From assembly GCA_020226215.1 (NCBI GenBank), contig CM035227.1, positions 985,343 through 1,049,342 of the forward strand: a stretch of DNA of 64,000 nucleotides, in the 5' to 3' direction. The position numbers and the translations under genes are program-made. Positions 36,330 to 48,164 of this stretch are shown here, one piece after another. A model generated the notes under the pieces. It saw nothing but the letters and a program-made list of their open reading frames with translations, did not search any database and was not told where the DNA came from. The stretch's first letter is position 1. Each line of letters begins with the position of its first letter. Origin of the DNA: Sindora glabra. Taxonomy: Eukaryota; Streptophyta; Magnoliopsida; Fabales; Fabaceae.

Positions 36330-37000
36330 AAATAAACCATAATCCAACATAAATTCATCGTCTACATTCATTTTGCAACAATTAATAACTACAAATTAGA
36401 TCACAACATAGTTTTTTAGCTCACAATCATCAAATACTTATAAAATCATTCAAATGGACAAACTATCAACAATCATACAAAAACATTAAAGTTAAGTAGA
36501 TTATCTACTCACAATTGATAAGACTTGATGGAGGAAATGAAGGAAAGCTTAGAGGAAAGTGAAATAATCCCAATGACACAAAATCAAAGAATATCAACAT
36601 GTATCCTTTAATTCCCCTTTTCCTAACAAAGTTTTAAGAGGTTTTTTAATTAAAACTATGAATTGGTAAGAAGTTATATTGATAAAAGAGAGATAGATAT
36701 ATTCCCTTAAAGTTCCTACTCCAAATTTGCCAAGATTGATGAAGTAGAAATGGAAGAACTTAAGAACAATGATGAAGAAAAGGAGGAATTGACTAAAGTT
36801 ATGGAAAAAAATTGGAGAAAAATGGGTTTGGGAAACGTTTTAATATGGAAAGGGCATCTTAGGAATTTTTAAAGATTTAAAAAGAAAATTAGGAAAACCA
36901 TTTCCGAAATATCTTCCATATATCCTTATTCAAATTTAATTTAACACACTAATTTAATCAACTTATTTATTTCTATTTTATTATAAAATTTTAATTTTCT
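36330..37000 (-). repeat. LTR-like remnant (minus orientation)
   Basis: Read on the minus strand it has a GTAGATAATCTACTTAAC motif near 36505, preceded by an exon-like pyrimidine-rich stretch. The same layout occurs on the + strand at 55390-55990 (GTAGATAATCTACTTATG near 55792). Such blocks resemble the transcribed part of plant Ty3-type LTRs. No internal coding region was recognised next to it. Confidence 0.4.
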
Positions 37001-39939
37001 TAATTAGAATACCACCCTAATAACATCCATAACAATTTTTTAAAAAATACATATGTTTGTAAATACTAAAATAAATAAATAAAAACAATCCTAATTTTTA
37101 AGCGACATGATAAAAAAATTTTAAACTATTAAATAAATTCCTTAAAATAAAAAACATTCAAGTGTTATAAATTAAAAAGCAAGTGAATTAAAATTACTAA
37201 TACAAATATCAATGTATTAAAGATAATTTAATGGTGGAAATATCCAACCTCTTAAGAAATTGAACTCCTCATAGTATTATCCCTAAATATAATACTTAAA
37301 ATTCAATATTAATACTATCCGATTAACTTAAATCAATCTACGAAAAAGAAATTATTGACAAAATTCAAAAGTCTCATTCTATCATTATAATTTTAAAAGA
37401 ATAATATCAATATAGTGACCTAAGTTGTTATATATTATGTGACAATGACATCAGAACATTTTTCAAAAATTAAAAGAAGCAAATTACACGAAACTCATCT
37501 TATGTTTTTCCAAGCTTTTTCATAGTGACTTTACTCATATGAAGATACTGAACATAGAATCAAGATAGACTCCCTTGTGTGGTGGTGTGGTGAAGTCTTG
37601 TTTCATGAGTTGTGGTAATGAAAATTAATTTTGGCAAATAGAATAATTGTAATGTGTGTAGGTATGATTTGCAAATTAAATAAGCTTTCACACATGATGT
37701 TAGGTCATCCAAGCAATGAGCCATTGAAATTATAAACATGTAAACACGTAGATTATAAAAATTTATATTTATATTTCGACAATGTCTATATTTTGGTAAC
37801 CAAAATTTGTATTCAAATTAATAAAAAAAAGTTATATTAAATTGTACCTTTTTTTCAAGCAAACAATACTAAGATGAAAATTTTGACTTTATCCCATGTG
37901 AATTTGTTAAATTTTTTATTTTAAATAAAATTTAGTATGATAAAATATAATGTACATTTTTTTAACTTTAAATTTTGAAATTTTTTTCAACGAAAATGAT
38001 TGAATTGCTCATGCATAGTAAAATTCATAATTCAATCAAATTATCTATAATAAAACAACAAGAACAATACAAATAAATTCTCTAAAATATGATTTAGGAT
38101 TACATAATCCTTTTCAAATTTCAAAACCTATAAATAACCTCCTGAAGTTTAAAAAAAAATGAAACATTGATAATTATATTTAAAAAAAAGCATGTAAATC
38201 ATTCATAATTATTTTTAGTTATTTTCTATTTGAATTTAATCAATTTTTGAATGAGATTTCTTCTAAAATAAATTAGTAACAACAAAATTATTTCTGTAAC
38301 ATGTTTATGATATAAAAAAAATAAGTATTTTGAGATAATTATTGTTGAAATTTGACTAAATTACATTTTCAAGAAAAGAAATATGTTTCTTTTATTTTTC
38401 TTAATAATTTCTTTAACTTACTTAAAATAGTTAGAAAAGTCATAAATGAGTTATCTATTTACTTTCCTAGTTCCTTTAACTAAAATTTCAATATTTTCAG
38501 TTTTTTAAAGATGTCATAGTAGTTACTTGAAGGTTTTAAAATTACATAAGGTTATGTGATACTAAATCATATTTTAAAGGGTCTTCTTGTATTTTCCCCT
38601 AAAATAATCCAATGTTTGCTTCAACTCATAAATTATAAATTTTCCTTTAACTAGTTGCAACTTATTATGATTCTTGGACTTCTCTCAATGAACTTTCATG
38701 TAAACCTGTATTATGATTCTACAATGGAGACATCAAAAGAAAATATGCTTTATCAGCAATCCACAAGAAAAGACTCTCAACTATAAAGTTTTTGCATAGC
38801 TCTATTTCTTTTATATTTAGGCTAATGATAGCATTTCCTATTTTTTTTCTTCTTTTTAGAAGAGAGCTTATTTGATAATACATGGTGTAAAAATTAATTA
38901 ATAAAACAAGCCCTTGAATGAGTTAAGGTACGTTCAAATTTTCAAGATGAAGAAAAGAGAAATAATGCTTATTGTACTAAAAGTTAATTATGAAATCACC
39001 TAACCAACCCAAATAAATTTGATTCACACTATGCTTTCTAGGTTTGGCAATTTTGTGCACAATCTCTTTAAAGCTCCTTACTAGTTAATAAGGTTGCTTA
39101 AATTTATTATTCACTAACTTTTCAGCCATAATATTAGTTAAAAGGTTCCTTAAAAACCACTCACGGATGGATAACCTTTGTTTCAAAGGAATATTGGTCT
39201 TTAATTGTAATTTATGCTTCATGTTTCACTCTAACACACACCTAGAAAGGAAAACAAAAAAGAATAAGCTATGGAATTAAGCATAAATATTAATACAATT
39301 TCTTTGAAATTTAAGACTTGCGCATATAAAGAACACAAATAAATTCTAGAAAAATATTATAAAGAAACAGAACAAATCTATGTAGGTACAATAGCAAATG
39401 TCCCTTAAGATCACAAGACAGCACCCAGGAGAAATATGAACATAGGAATTAAGTACTGGACATTCAAAATCCTCAGCAACCAAGATCCAATAATTTAGCT
39501 AAACTAATATATACAACAAAATATTGTTGCATAAAAGTCGTATAAGTGTTAGGACCTCAAATGGTATTGCAACTTCAATAATATATAGGATAGGATTTGA
39601 ACAAAATAGATTATACCCAATAAATTTCAAATCTTTATTCCTAGTTAAATTATAAAATTTAAAGATAATTTCTTTTTTTTTAAAAAACTTTCTCGAATTC
39701 TACAGATGATTGTGCTAACTTCACTTCTTCTTTTGAACCTTTCGTTTAAATGGTTTCAAGATAATCATCATAAATTAGAGGTACATTCTAATATACAAAA
39801 TTATCTTCATCACACAAAAAATCTTGGACATTCTCCATCTATTTTTAGATAATTTTTTCCTTTATTTTTATTTTTTTGCTAATTAATAGACAATATCTTA
39901 TTTCACAATGCAAGATATGTGGTGATGATGTGTACTGAA
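37001..39939. other. AT-rich intergenic; nothing recognised
   Basis: No reading frame with motifs and no clear repeat. The stretch at about 38600-38850 is less AT-rich but has no open frame of note. Confidence 0.4.
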
Positions 39940-40078
39940 AACTTTAAGTTATTCATATTTACCTTCTATTATTTTTATGAAATCCCACATCAAGTAAAAT
40001 AAAAGCTTTAAGATTAAAAGGTTAGTATAAATAAGTTAAGTCTCGCATTACTTAATTTTGATGGGTGATTTTCTTGAA

Positions 40079-40138
<60 letters not shown>

Positions 40139-40650
40139 TCTATTAGGGAGTGTTATTCATCCAATATTCAATTCATAAATTAATAAAGTATTTGATTATG
40201 ATATTTTTATATATTTATAGTGTGATAGAAATTTTATTTTTCTACTTCCAATATTCAATTCATAAATTAGTATATCTATAGTGTTTTACTTCCAATATTT
40301 AATTTAGTATATTTTTAGTCTTAATGTTGACATAAAGAGCTATTTTCATAACATAAGGTGGAATGCGGAGGTGGAAAAATAAAATTTCTATCGCACTAAA
40401 AAATAAATAATAATATTGGAATTAAGTACTTTATTAATTTTTGAATTAAATAATGGATGAATAGAACTCCCCAATGATGCACATATGTGTATATATATAT
40501 ATATATATATTAATCTTAGAAAAATCATCCATTAAACTTAACTGATGTGGGACCTAACTTATTTATATTAACCTTTTAAACTTAAGGCTTTTATTCTATC
40601 ACATAAGGACTTTAAAAAAATAAAAGAAGATAAATATAAATAACTAGAAT
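39940..40650. mobile_element. Foldback element with an (AT)n microsatellite in each arm
   Basis: The left arm (39940-40300) and right arm (40320-40650) are inverted copies centred near 40310. Outer arms: AAAAGGTTAGTATAAATAAG (40017) with CTTATTTATATTAACCTTTT (40558); next the AT microsatellites 40082-40134 and 40490-40510 at mirrored positions; inner arms: GGGAGTGTTATTCATCCAAT (40146) with GGATGAATAGAACTCCC (40455), then GATAGAAATTTTATTTTTC (40223) with its complement near 40376. No coding capacity. Confidence 0.75.
40082..40134. repeat. (AT)n microsatellite, about 26 units
   Basis: Uninterrupted alternating AT in the left arm of the foldback element. The mirrored tract in the right arm (about 40490-40510) is much shorter. 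Confidence 0.95.
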
Positions 40651-41563
40651 TTAAATAACATAATAAATCTAAATACGATAATTATCAAACTCATATCACA
40701 TTTTGTAAAGTTAAATTTTCCATAAGATCTTTTAGTTTTCACTCCTATACTATTCCCCTTCACTTGAAAATAACTTAACCTCAAGTTTATGTGCAGAACT
40801 TGAATTCTTTTATACTACCAAAATAAATATTTTGAATACTTTTACAACTTTAGCTCCATGAAATAATGATAATCCTTAACACGACTCTTCTTTAAATATG
40901 CTTGAATATTAAATATCAATTTGTTCACAAGATTGATCAAGTGATGTATTTCTTTAAAGTTAAATAGTTCAACTTCAACAAAATGTGCCACTTCATTCTT
41001 CAAGTAATCAATAGCTTTTGCTAATTGTTAGATTATTAGCTCATCATCATTAAACTTTTCTTAATATTCTGATAAGCCTTCAACAATATGTCCCCTTTAT
41101 TAATTGTTAAACTTTTCTCCTATCCAATTCTTTAAACATTCTTTCATGTTATTCTCTTATTTAATATTATCATATTATTTAATAATCTTAACAAGTTCTT
41201 TAGTATTCTTTGGATTGCCATATTTTGAACATATTTCATCAAATTTGACCTATATTGAGTTTGAGAAATTTTTTATCGCAACATTAACATCTTCATGAAA
41301 TGAAATTTACTCTTCTTTATTAATAATTCTTCTTGATTCAATTGCATTAAGATGATTATCATTGAACCTAAAAGTGATTGATCCAATAAACACTTGGTCT
41401 TTGTAAGAATGATCACTATGAATCCTGTTAATTACATGAATTGTTTGATGATCTTGAAATCCTTTCTTTAATTCTATGATAAATCCACTTTGTTGACTGT
41501 TAATCCTCGATCTTTTAAGTTATATAATTCCTCACAATATTATTTAACTTGCTGAAATGAATT
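40651..41563 (-). other. Possible decayed minus-strand coding remnant
   Basis: On the minus strand, about 41100 down to 40740 gives a frame with few stops (for example AKAIDYLKNEVAHFVEVELF, then LINLVNKLIFNIQAYLKK). It ends near a GAGGTTAAGTTATTTTCAAG stretch, which resembles the 3' end of Ty3-type pol regions in plants. I cannot assign a domain. A plus-strand frame at 41104-41298 is a shadow. Confidence 0.25.
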
Positions 41564-41886
41564 GTGATGGAAGTGTAAATGTAGGAATGAGATAACATTC
41601 TAGTTGACGACCTAGAATCTACTAAGTAAATAATTTTGAAATCCATAGGAAAACTTCTTAGATATCACTAAAATAAAAATTATATGGTGTATCACATTTC
41701 ATATATTGATGCCTTATTTATAGGCATGATAAGACTCTTTCAACAAATAGATATCTTTCTAAAATACTCATAACCTATATAGTATCTTACTAGGACCTTA
41801 ATTCTATATTATTTATCCTAAAATAATTAAAAAAAACCCTAAATGTGGTTGTGATTAACTCATATTCTTTATCTTATAATAAACTC
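41564..41886 (-). repeat. Left LTR (3' LTR) of the small minus-strand element
   Basis: Shares with 53771-54161, in order, GACCTAGAATC, ATATGGTGTATCA, GACTCTTTCAACAAATA or AACTCTTTCAACAAATA, and a TATAGTATC(T/C)TACTA core. It is shorter than the right copy because of small deletions. Confidence 0.6.
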
Positions 41887-42302
41887 CTTCATTTTAAAGA
41901 AACTCATCCTCGAGTTTATGGGTTAATTTTAATGTTTACTATTCCAAATGAAAATATATTTCAAATATTTAGGAATTTTAAAATTTTTTGCAAATTTCTT
42001 CTTCATGATTTGTGAAATTATAACCCAATTTTTTTTTATCTTTATCTCATTCTCTTGAACAATTAAATGCTAAATTAAATTTGAATCGAGCATGAAGTCT
42101 TCCCTCAAGAAATCTATTAGGATTTCTGTAATCTTTATGCCCTAATTATGTACATCCTCTTTTAATGACTGAATACCTTCGTGGTTGATGATCTAAAAAT
42201 AATGTTTGGTATGCTTTTCAATAGGTGAATCGCTTGTAACTTGAATCTGTAAGATTTCATCTACTTCTTTGATGGCTTCTTATCTCTTTTGTTGAGATTC
42301 AA

Positions 42303-42307
42303 GTTAG
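42303..42307. repeat. Left target-site copy (GTTAG) of the copia insertion
   Basis: GTTAG directly precedes the first LTR. GTTGG follows the last LTR at 53197-53201. One of five bases differs, compatible with an ageing 5-bp target duplication. Confidence 0.55.
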
Positions 42308-43760
42308 TGTTAGTGTGTGTCCTAGGAACTAATCATATAGATGATTGAAATAATACACAATGTATTATATTTTATTTCAGGTAATGTAATTATTATATTT
42401 TATTTTTAATTTTGTGTAATTTATAATTTAATATAATAATTGTCCCTGAAATAATTTTACTATTCCTAAAATGCCCCTAGTCAGGTATTATTACGAAAGG
42501 GATAGTAATAGTACATCGAGACTGGTATGTATAGTGACTGATGATTACGAATCATGGATATATAATATCAAGTCAATACATAAGTACATTGTTAGTGAAC
42601 AGATGTACTGGACTGACCTAATATGAGAAAACTGCATAGATAAGACTTGTGTCATTAGTAGTTCTCATATGATCATAATTGCATATAATCCTTTAACCTA
42701 AAGTCACTATGGTTCCCTATATGAGGGGTTACTCACTTTGATGTCGTCCTATGTCACCTTTAATCAAGATGACAAGTAGGGCGTTGATTGGGTGTGTTAC
42801 GAATCATGTAGAGGAAAGTGAGTGATGTAGATGGAATTTTGTTACTCTTATAAAAAAGAGATATATCCTTGGGCCCCTTGATTGAGTAAGACTTAGAAAT
42901 GCATAGCCATGCTCAAATGAATCAATATGTAATATTGATCATTTGTTTTAAAATCTACTCAGTATAAAGAAATATAAATTGAACTTTGACAAGGATAACA
43001 CTCTCCATATCTCCAGTTCAATTTGGATATTATTATAAAATGGATTATGATGCAAAACATTGATCATGTATTAAGTGGATGTCGAATCATAGACATTCTT
43101 ACTACTTGAGTGACAATGATATATTGTTAAATACCGCTCACTGTCTACGGCTTAGAAATGAGTCATTGTCAACGTAGTAAGGACCTACAAAGTTACACAA
43201 AAGGAATAAGAATAGGAATAAGACAATAATTAATTAGACTTTAATTATATTAATATCTAATTAATTGGACTTATTTTCGTAAATATATATTATTAAATAA
43301 TAATATATTTTTATGTAATAAATATAATTATTATGTGATATTATTTGATATTAAAAAAATATCAAATATTTAGGTTATCAGATATTAGATAAATATATTA
43401 TAAGATAATATAATTTTAATATTTGATAACTATGTACAATTATCTAATATAAGATATTTATACTATGAGATACTATTATTATATAATATTAGATAATTAA
43501 TAGGTAAGTCATATCTCTTCTCATTATCTCTACGATAAGGATAATATGAGTTATTAAGTGTGATTAGGATTTTAAAAGCATTATTCTAATAGGACTAAGA
43601 TTGTGACTTGCCTAAGTTTTATAAAACAGGATTTGAGGGCAGCACTTTTAATATACGCTCATAACTTCCACAAAATCCTAAATCACTCAAAAAACATCCA
43701 ATCCTAAATCGTAGAGAGAAAAACGCATCCTAACAGATTCGTGAGGGTGAGTGGTCATTG
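42308..43760 (+). repeat. First LTR copy, truncated at its 3' end
   Basis: Starts TGTTAGTGTGTGTCCTAGG and follows the 3' LTR closely, including a segment (about 43390-43480) that the second LTR lacks. It stops at GTGGTCATTG, where LTR 3 continues with TTCACTCCGTGTAG; about the last 190 bp are missing. LTR 2 begins immediately. Confidence 0.85.
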
Positions 43761-43864
43761 TGTTAGTGTGTGTCCTAGGAACTAATCATATAGATGATTG
43801 AAATAATACATAATGTATTATGTTTTATTTTAGGTAATTTAATTATTATATTTTGTTCTTATAA

Positions 43865-43899
<35 letters not shown>

Positions 43900-45353
43900 T
43901 CAATTTATAACTGAATATAATAATTATCCTTAAAATAGTTTTGCTATTCCTAAAATGCCCCTAGTCAAGTATTATTACGAAAAGGACAGTAATAATACAT
44001 CGAGACTAGCATGTATAGTGACTGATGATTACGAATCATGGATATGTGATATCAAGTCAATACATAAGTACATTACTAATGAACAATGTACTGGACTGAC
44101 CCACTATGAAAATATTGCATAGATAGACGTGTCATAAATTATTCTCATATGATCACAAATACACATAAACCTTTAACCTGGAGTCACTACGGTTCCCTAT
44201 ATGAGGAATTACTCACTTTAATATTATCCTATGTCACCTTTAATCAGGATGACAAATAGGACATTGATTGGGTGTGTCATAAATTATGCAGAGGAAAGTG
44301 AGTGATGTAGATGGGATTTTGTTACTCTTGTATAAAAAGAGAAATATCCTTAGGCCCCTTGATTGAGTAAGACTTAGAAATGTATGACCATGCTCAATTA
44401 GATTAATATGTGATATTAATCATTTATTTTAAGTTTACTCAGTATCAAGAAATATAAATTTGAACATTGACGAGGATGACACATTTCATGCCTCTAGTTC
44501 AATTTGGATATTATTACAAAAGGGTTATGATGCAAAATGTTGATCATGTATTAGGTGGATGTCGAATCATAGACATTCTTACTACTTGAGTGGTAGTGAT
44601 GTATTGCTAGATACCGCTCATTGTTTATGACTCAATAATGAGTCATTGTTAACGTAGTAAGAACCTACAGAGTTACATAAAAAGAGTAGGAATAAGATAA
44701 TAATTAATTGAACTTTAATTATATTAATATCCAATTAATTAGACTTATTTTTGTGCATATATATATTATTATTAAGAATAATAATGTGTTATTCATGTAA
44801 TATATATATATAATATTATGTGATATTATTTGATATTAAAATAAGATCAAATAATTACGTTATCAGATATTATATAAATATATTATGAGATAATATTATT
44901 ATCTAATATTAGATAATTAATAGATAAGTCCTATCTCTCCCCATTATCTCTAAGATAAGGATAAGATGAATTGTTAAGTGTAATTAGGATTGTGGCTTGC
45001 CTAAGTTCTATAAAAAGGGGCTTAAGGGTAGCACATTATGTACACGCTCAAAGCTTCCATACAAATCCTAAATCATTCAAAAAACATCCAATCCTAATTC
45101 CTAGAGAGAAGAACGCATCCTAGCAGATTCGTGAATGGTGAGAGATCGTTGTTCACTTTGTGTGGATACCGTAGAGACGCTGTACCTTCCGACCGACGTT
45201 TGATTCATCCGCTCTCAAGTTTTGATCAGTAGAAACACGAGTATCTAATAGGTAAAATCCTAATCATTGATTTATGCTTTTTGCATAGATCCTAAGTAGA
45301 ATTCAAATCAAATTTTGAATTTTCGCTACATGTGATAATCCGAATTCCCATCA
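43761..45353 (+). repeat. Second LTR copy, complete, adjacent to the primer-binding site
   Basis: Begins TGTTAGTGTGTGTCC and ends CCGAATTCCCATCA. It differs from LTRs 1 and 3 by an (ATT)n tract at about 43868-43895 and by lacking a roughly 60-bp ATTTGATAACTATGTACAAT segment, so it is a distinct subtype or a separately evolved copy. Confidence 0.88.
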
Positions 45354-45354
45354 G

Positions 45355-45366
45355 TGGTATCAGAGC
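45355..45366 (+). other. Primer-binding site (tRNA-Met type)
   Basis: TGGTATCAGAGC, one base after the CCCATCA end of LTR 2. This is the classic complement of the initiator tRNA-Met 3' end used by many plant LTR retrotransposons. Confidence 0.9.
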
Positions 45367-47450
45367 TTCTTGTAAAAACATAAGTTCTGATTATGTGTTT
45401 TACTGCCTTTGATGAATATTTATATGATAAATATATGTCAAATTTGTTTTGGTTTAAATCAGAAGTTACACGTTTTGATGAATGTTTATGTGATAAATTA
45501 ACATCGAATCAATTTCTGTTTAAACTAAATATATATGAGATATATGCAAACTCATTGTTTAGTTCTGATTTCGTAGATATATATATGATATATATAATGT
45601 GTATTTCGAATGTGATTAACAATTGATGAGATTAATTGTATGAATCTAATTATGTATTTTCTGGTTCATGTTTAAATCTGTTTCATGCGTAATTCTGAGT
45701 TTTTTATTTGAATTTGAATCTGCTTCTGTGATTGATTCTAGGTTCTGTTTTAAATAAGAATTAATAAGATTAATTACGTGAAAATTATTTTCTGATGTAA
45801 AGAGGTTCTATTGTGAATCAGAATTAATCAAACTTAATCCTTAAGTTAGGTTGTATATGTGTGATATATATATGCGTTCTAGATTAGTATTTAATTCTGA
45901 GCTTTCATATGATGAAACCTTGAATCTGTATTGTATATGTGATATAATTTGCATTTAAAGAATATGATCTATTCTACATAGAATCAATGTGATTAATTCT
46001 GAATCTATCTTCATATATAGATCTGGTTAAATTTGTTTTAATGTGATTTAAAATAAATCTGGATTAATGTATGAATAACAGCGTGTATGGCATAATATGT
46101 TTGAATTTCGGGACTGTGATTTGAATATCAAATAATGTCGAATTGTTCGACTAAAAGGGTGTGTCAATTGTTAATAGAAAATTTGTAATCTGAATGTCAA
46201 ATGAATTCAATTTTTCGCCTGGGCAGCTCTGCCCCCCGACAAGGGACTCTACCCCTTGACCCCCACCTGCTAACCGGCTAGTGAGACCGCCGTGCTAACT
46301 CTATATAGCATCCAAAAATTATTTTTTGTTCTTAAGGCGTTGTTTTAAAACATGATTTTTTATAATGATTATGTTATGAAATATATATGTCAATCATCTT
46401 ACTTATCTTGGTTACATATATTTCTTAGCAGTTATTACATATGATGCATGAATGTGTTGTATAGTATGGCCCTTGGAGTTTTTGTGGATGGATTTTAAAT
46501 ATGACCTACGTGTCCTGTCTTCCTCTATTTCTCTAATGTATATTCTCTTTTCATCTCACTCCCCCCGAATGTAACTCGGGGTTTTTGTTGTAAATTTGTA
46601 ATTGCAATAGAGCATTCTTAGCTATAGGATAAGAAGAAGCTAAGGAGTTAGTTAGGAATGTCATTAGAAAATAGAATTTTGGGGCTATACTATGTGACAT
46701 TTTGATTTCTTTATTATGTGATGATATTGATGAGCATGCATTTACTATGTGATAGAATGTGTTCTTACTATGTGATAGTTCTATTCATTGCATGATATAT
46801 GATATGCAGTAGTCTATTTTATTCATTTACTTTATATGATGTATGAGATATGCTAGATATAATGCATGAATAAATAGGCTAGTTATGGTGAGATCTAATA
46901 ACGAATAAGTTAAAATCCCTCATTTGAAATATTAAGTCAGTAATAATTAAATGATGCCTTCCAATGCTTGGCACTCGTTAAGAACTTGATTGACATAAGG
47001 TAGGTTTGCCAAAGCAAAGTACCTCATTTATCTTGGTGAGACACGATAGGATAATAGTGATATCGGAATATCAAACATTGGATCCGACTTAACTAGGATA
47101 TCTCAACAGAATTGAGACCTAGAGGTATAGAGTTGGGTTTTAGTTCATAAAATGGACTAGAACAAGTGTTGTTCACCTAACTATCCAAGAGTTGTATATG
47201 ATACAATTGGTAAGTGTTGCCTACCTAAATAACTATGTTTTAAGTGTTTAGTCAAAGCTAACTTAAGACTTGGTGAAATATGGATCTTAGCCCACTAGAA
47301 AGCTTAGACAATGTGACTTTTCAAATTAATAGTGAGGGCTATTAATTTGAATAAAATAGGGGGAGGTACATTTAATAAAAGACCTTATTAAATGTTTTAA
47401 ACTTAATACTTACTTTGCATATTTCTATTGTAGATAACCAATGGCTAATA
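45367..47450 (+). other. Long untranslated leader of the copia element
   Basis: About 2.1 kb between primer-binding site and gag. The small frame at 45393-45626 has no gag-like features. A GC-rich patch (about 46216-46292, with GCCCCCCGAC and CTGCTAACCGGCTAG) stands out from the AT-rich surroundings and may be a structured RNA segment. The rest contains many GATT/AATC word repeats. Confidence 0.6.
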
Positions 47451-48110
47451 CATCAAATAACTTATCACTGCGATCAATCCTTGAGAAGGACAAACTGAAT
47501 AGGACTGGTACAGGAATTTGAGGATAGTCCTCAAACATAAGCAAAAAATGTATGTCCTAGAGGAACCTGTTCCTCAAGAACCTAAAGCTACTGCCCCTCG
47601 AGCTCAAAAAGATGCTTATAATAAGCATCATAATGACGCATTAAATGTTGGTTACCACGGACTCTGAGCTTCAGAAGCAACATGAGAACATGGAAGCTTA
47701 TGACATACTTGAGCATCTTAAGAAGCTTTACGAAGGCCAAGCTCGACATGAGAGGTTTGAGATAACAAAAGCGTTGTTTCAATGCAAACTGGTAGAAGGA
47801 AACCTTGTTGGGCCTTATGTACTCAAAATGATTGGGTATATTAAGAACCTTGAGAGATTGGGTGCTCCACTAGGTCAAGAGTTGGCCATTGACTTAATTC
47901 TACAATCATTGCCACAGAGTTATGGTCAATTAATCATGAATTACAACATGAATAAAATTGACAAATCACTGCCAGAATTGTTAAGCATGTTAAGAACTGC
48001 TGAACAAAATTTGCAAAAGACTAAGCCTAATATCATAATGATGGTTCAAAAGGGCAAAGGCAAGGGAAAAAGGCAAGGGCAAAAACAAGAAGGATTCTAA
48101 ATCCAAAAGC
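47451..48110 (+). pseudogene. copia gag remnant
   Basis: The capsid-type gag starts MANTSNNLSLRSILEKDKLN at 47451 and hits a stop within about 30 codons. A second frame continues through the DAYNKHHND region, and a further frame change near 47645 leads into the long segment 47645-48100 (ENMEAYDILEHLKKLYEGQA, LERLGAPLGQELAIDLILQS, DKSLPELLSMLRTAEQNL). A lysine-rich tail ends at a stop near 48100. At least two frameshifts and several stops make it non-functional. Confidence 0.85.
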
Positions 48111-48164
48111 AAGCCCAAGTCTAAGTCCTCTGTACTGAAACTAAAAAGGGGTATGGCTAAGGAA

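Noticed and set aside
39940..40650. Inverted arms as LTRs of a retrotransposon
   Set aside because: The arms are inverted, not direct, and are separated by almost no internal sequence.
42308..43760. First LTR copy as a solo LTR independent of the rest
   Set aside because: It lacks its own 3' end and right target copy, and its left target copy matches the one after LTR 3.
45393..45626. 77-codon frame as a gene
   Set aside because: It lies in the untranslated leader of the copia element just after the primer-binding site and has no gag-like feature.
47588..47782. Minus-strand frame in gag
   Set aside because: Antisense shadow of the copia gag remnant.
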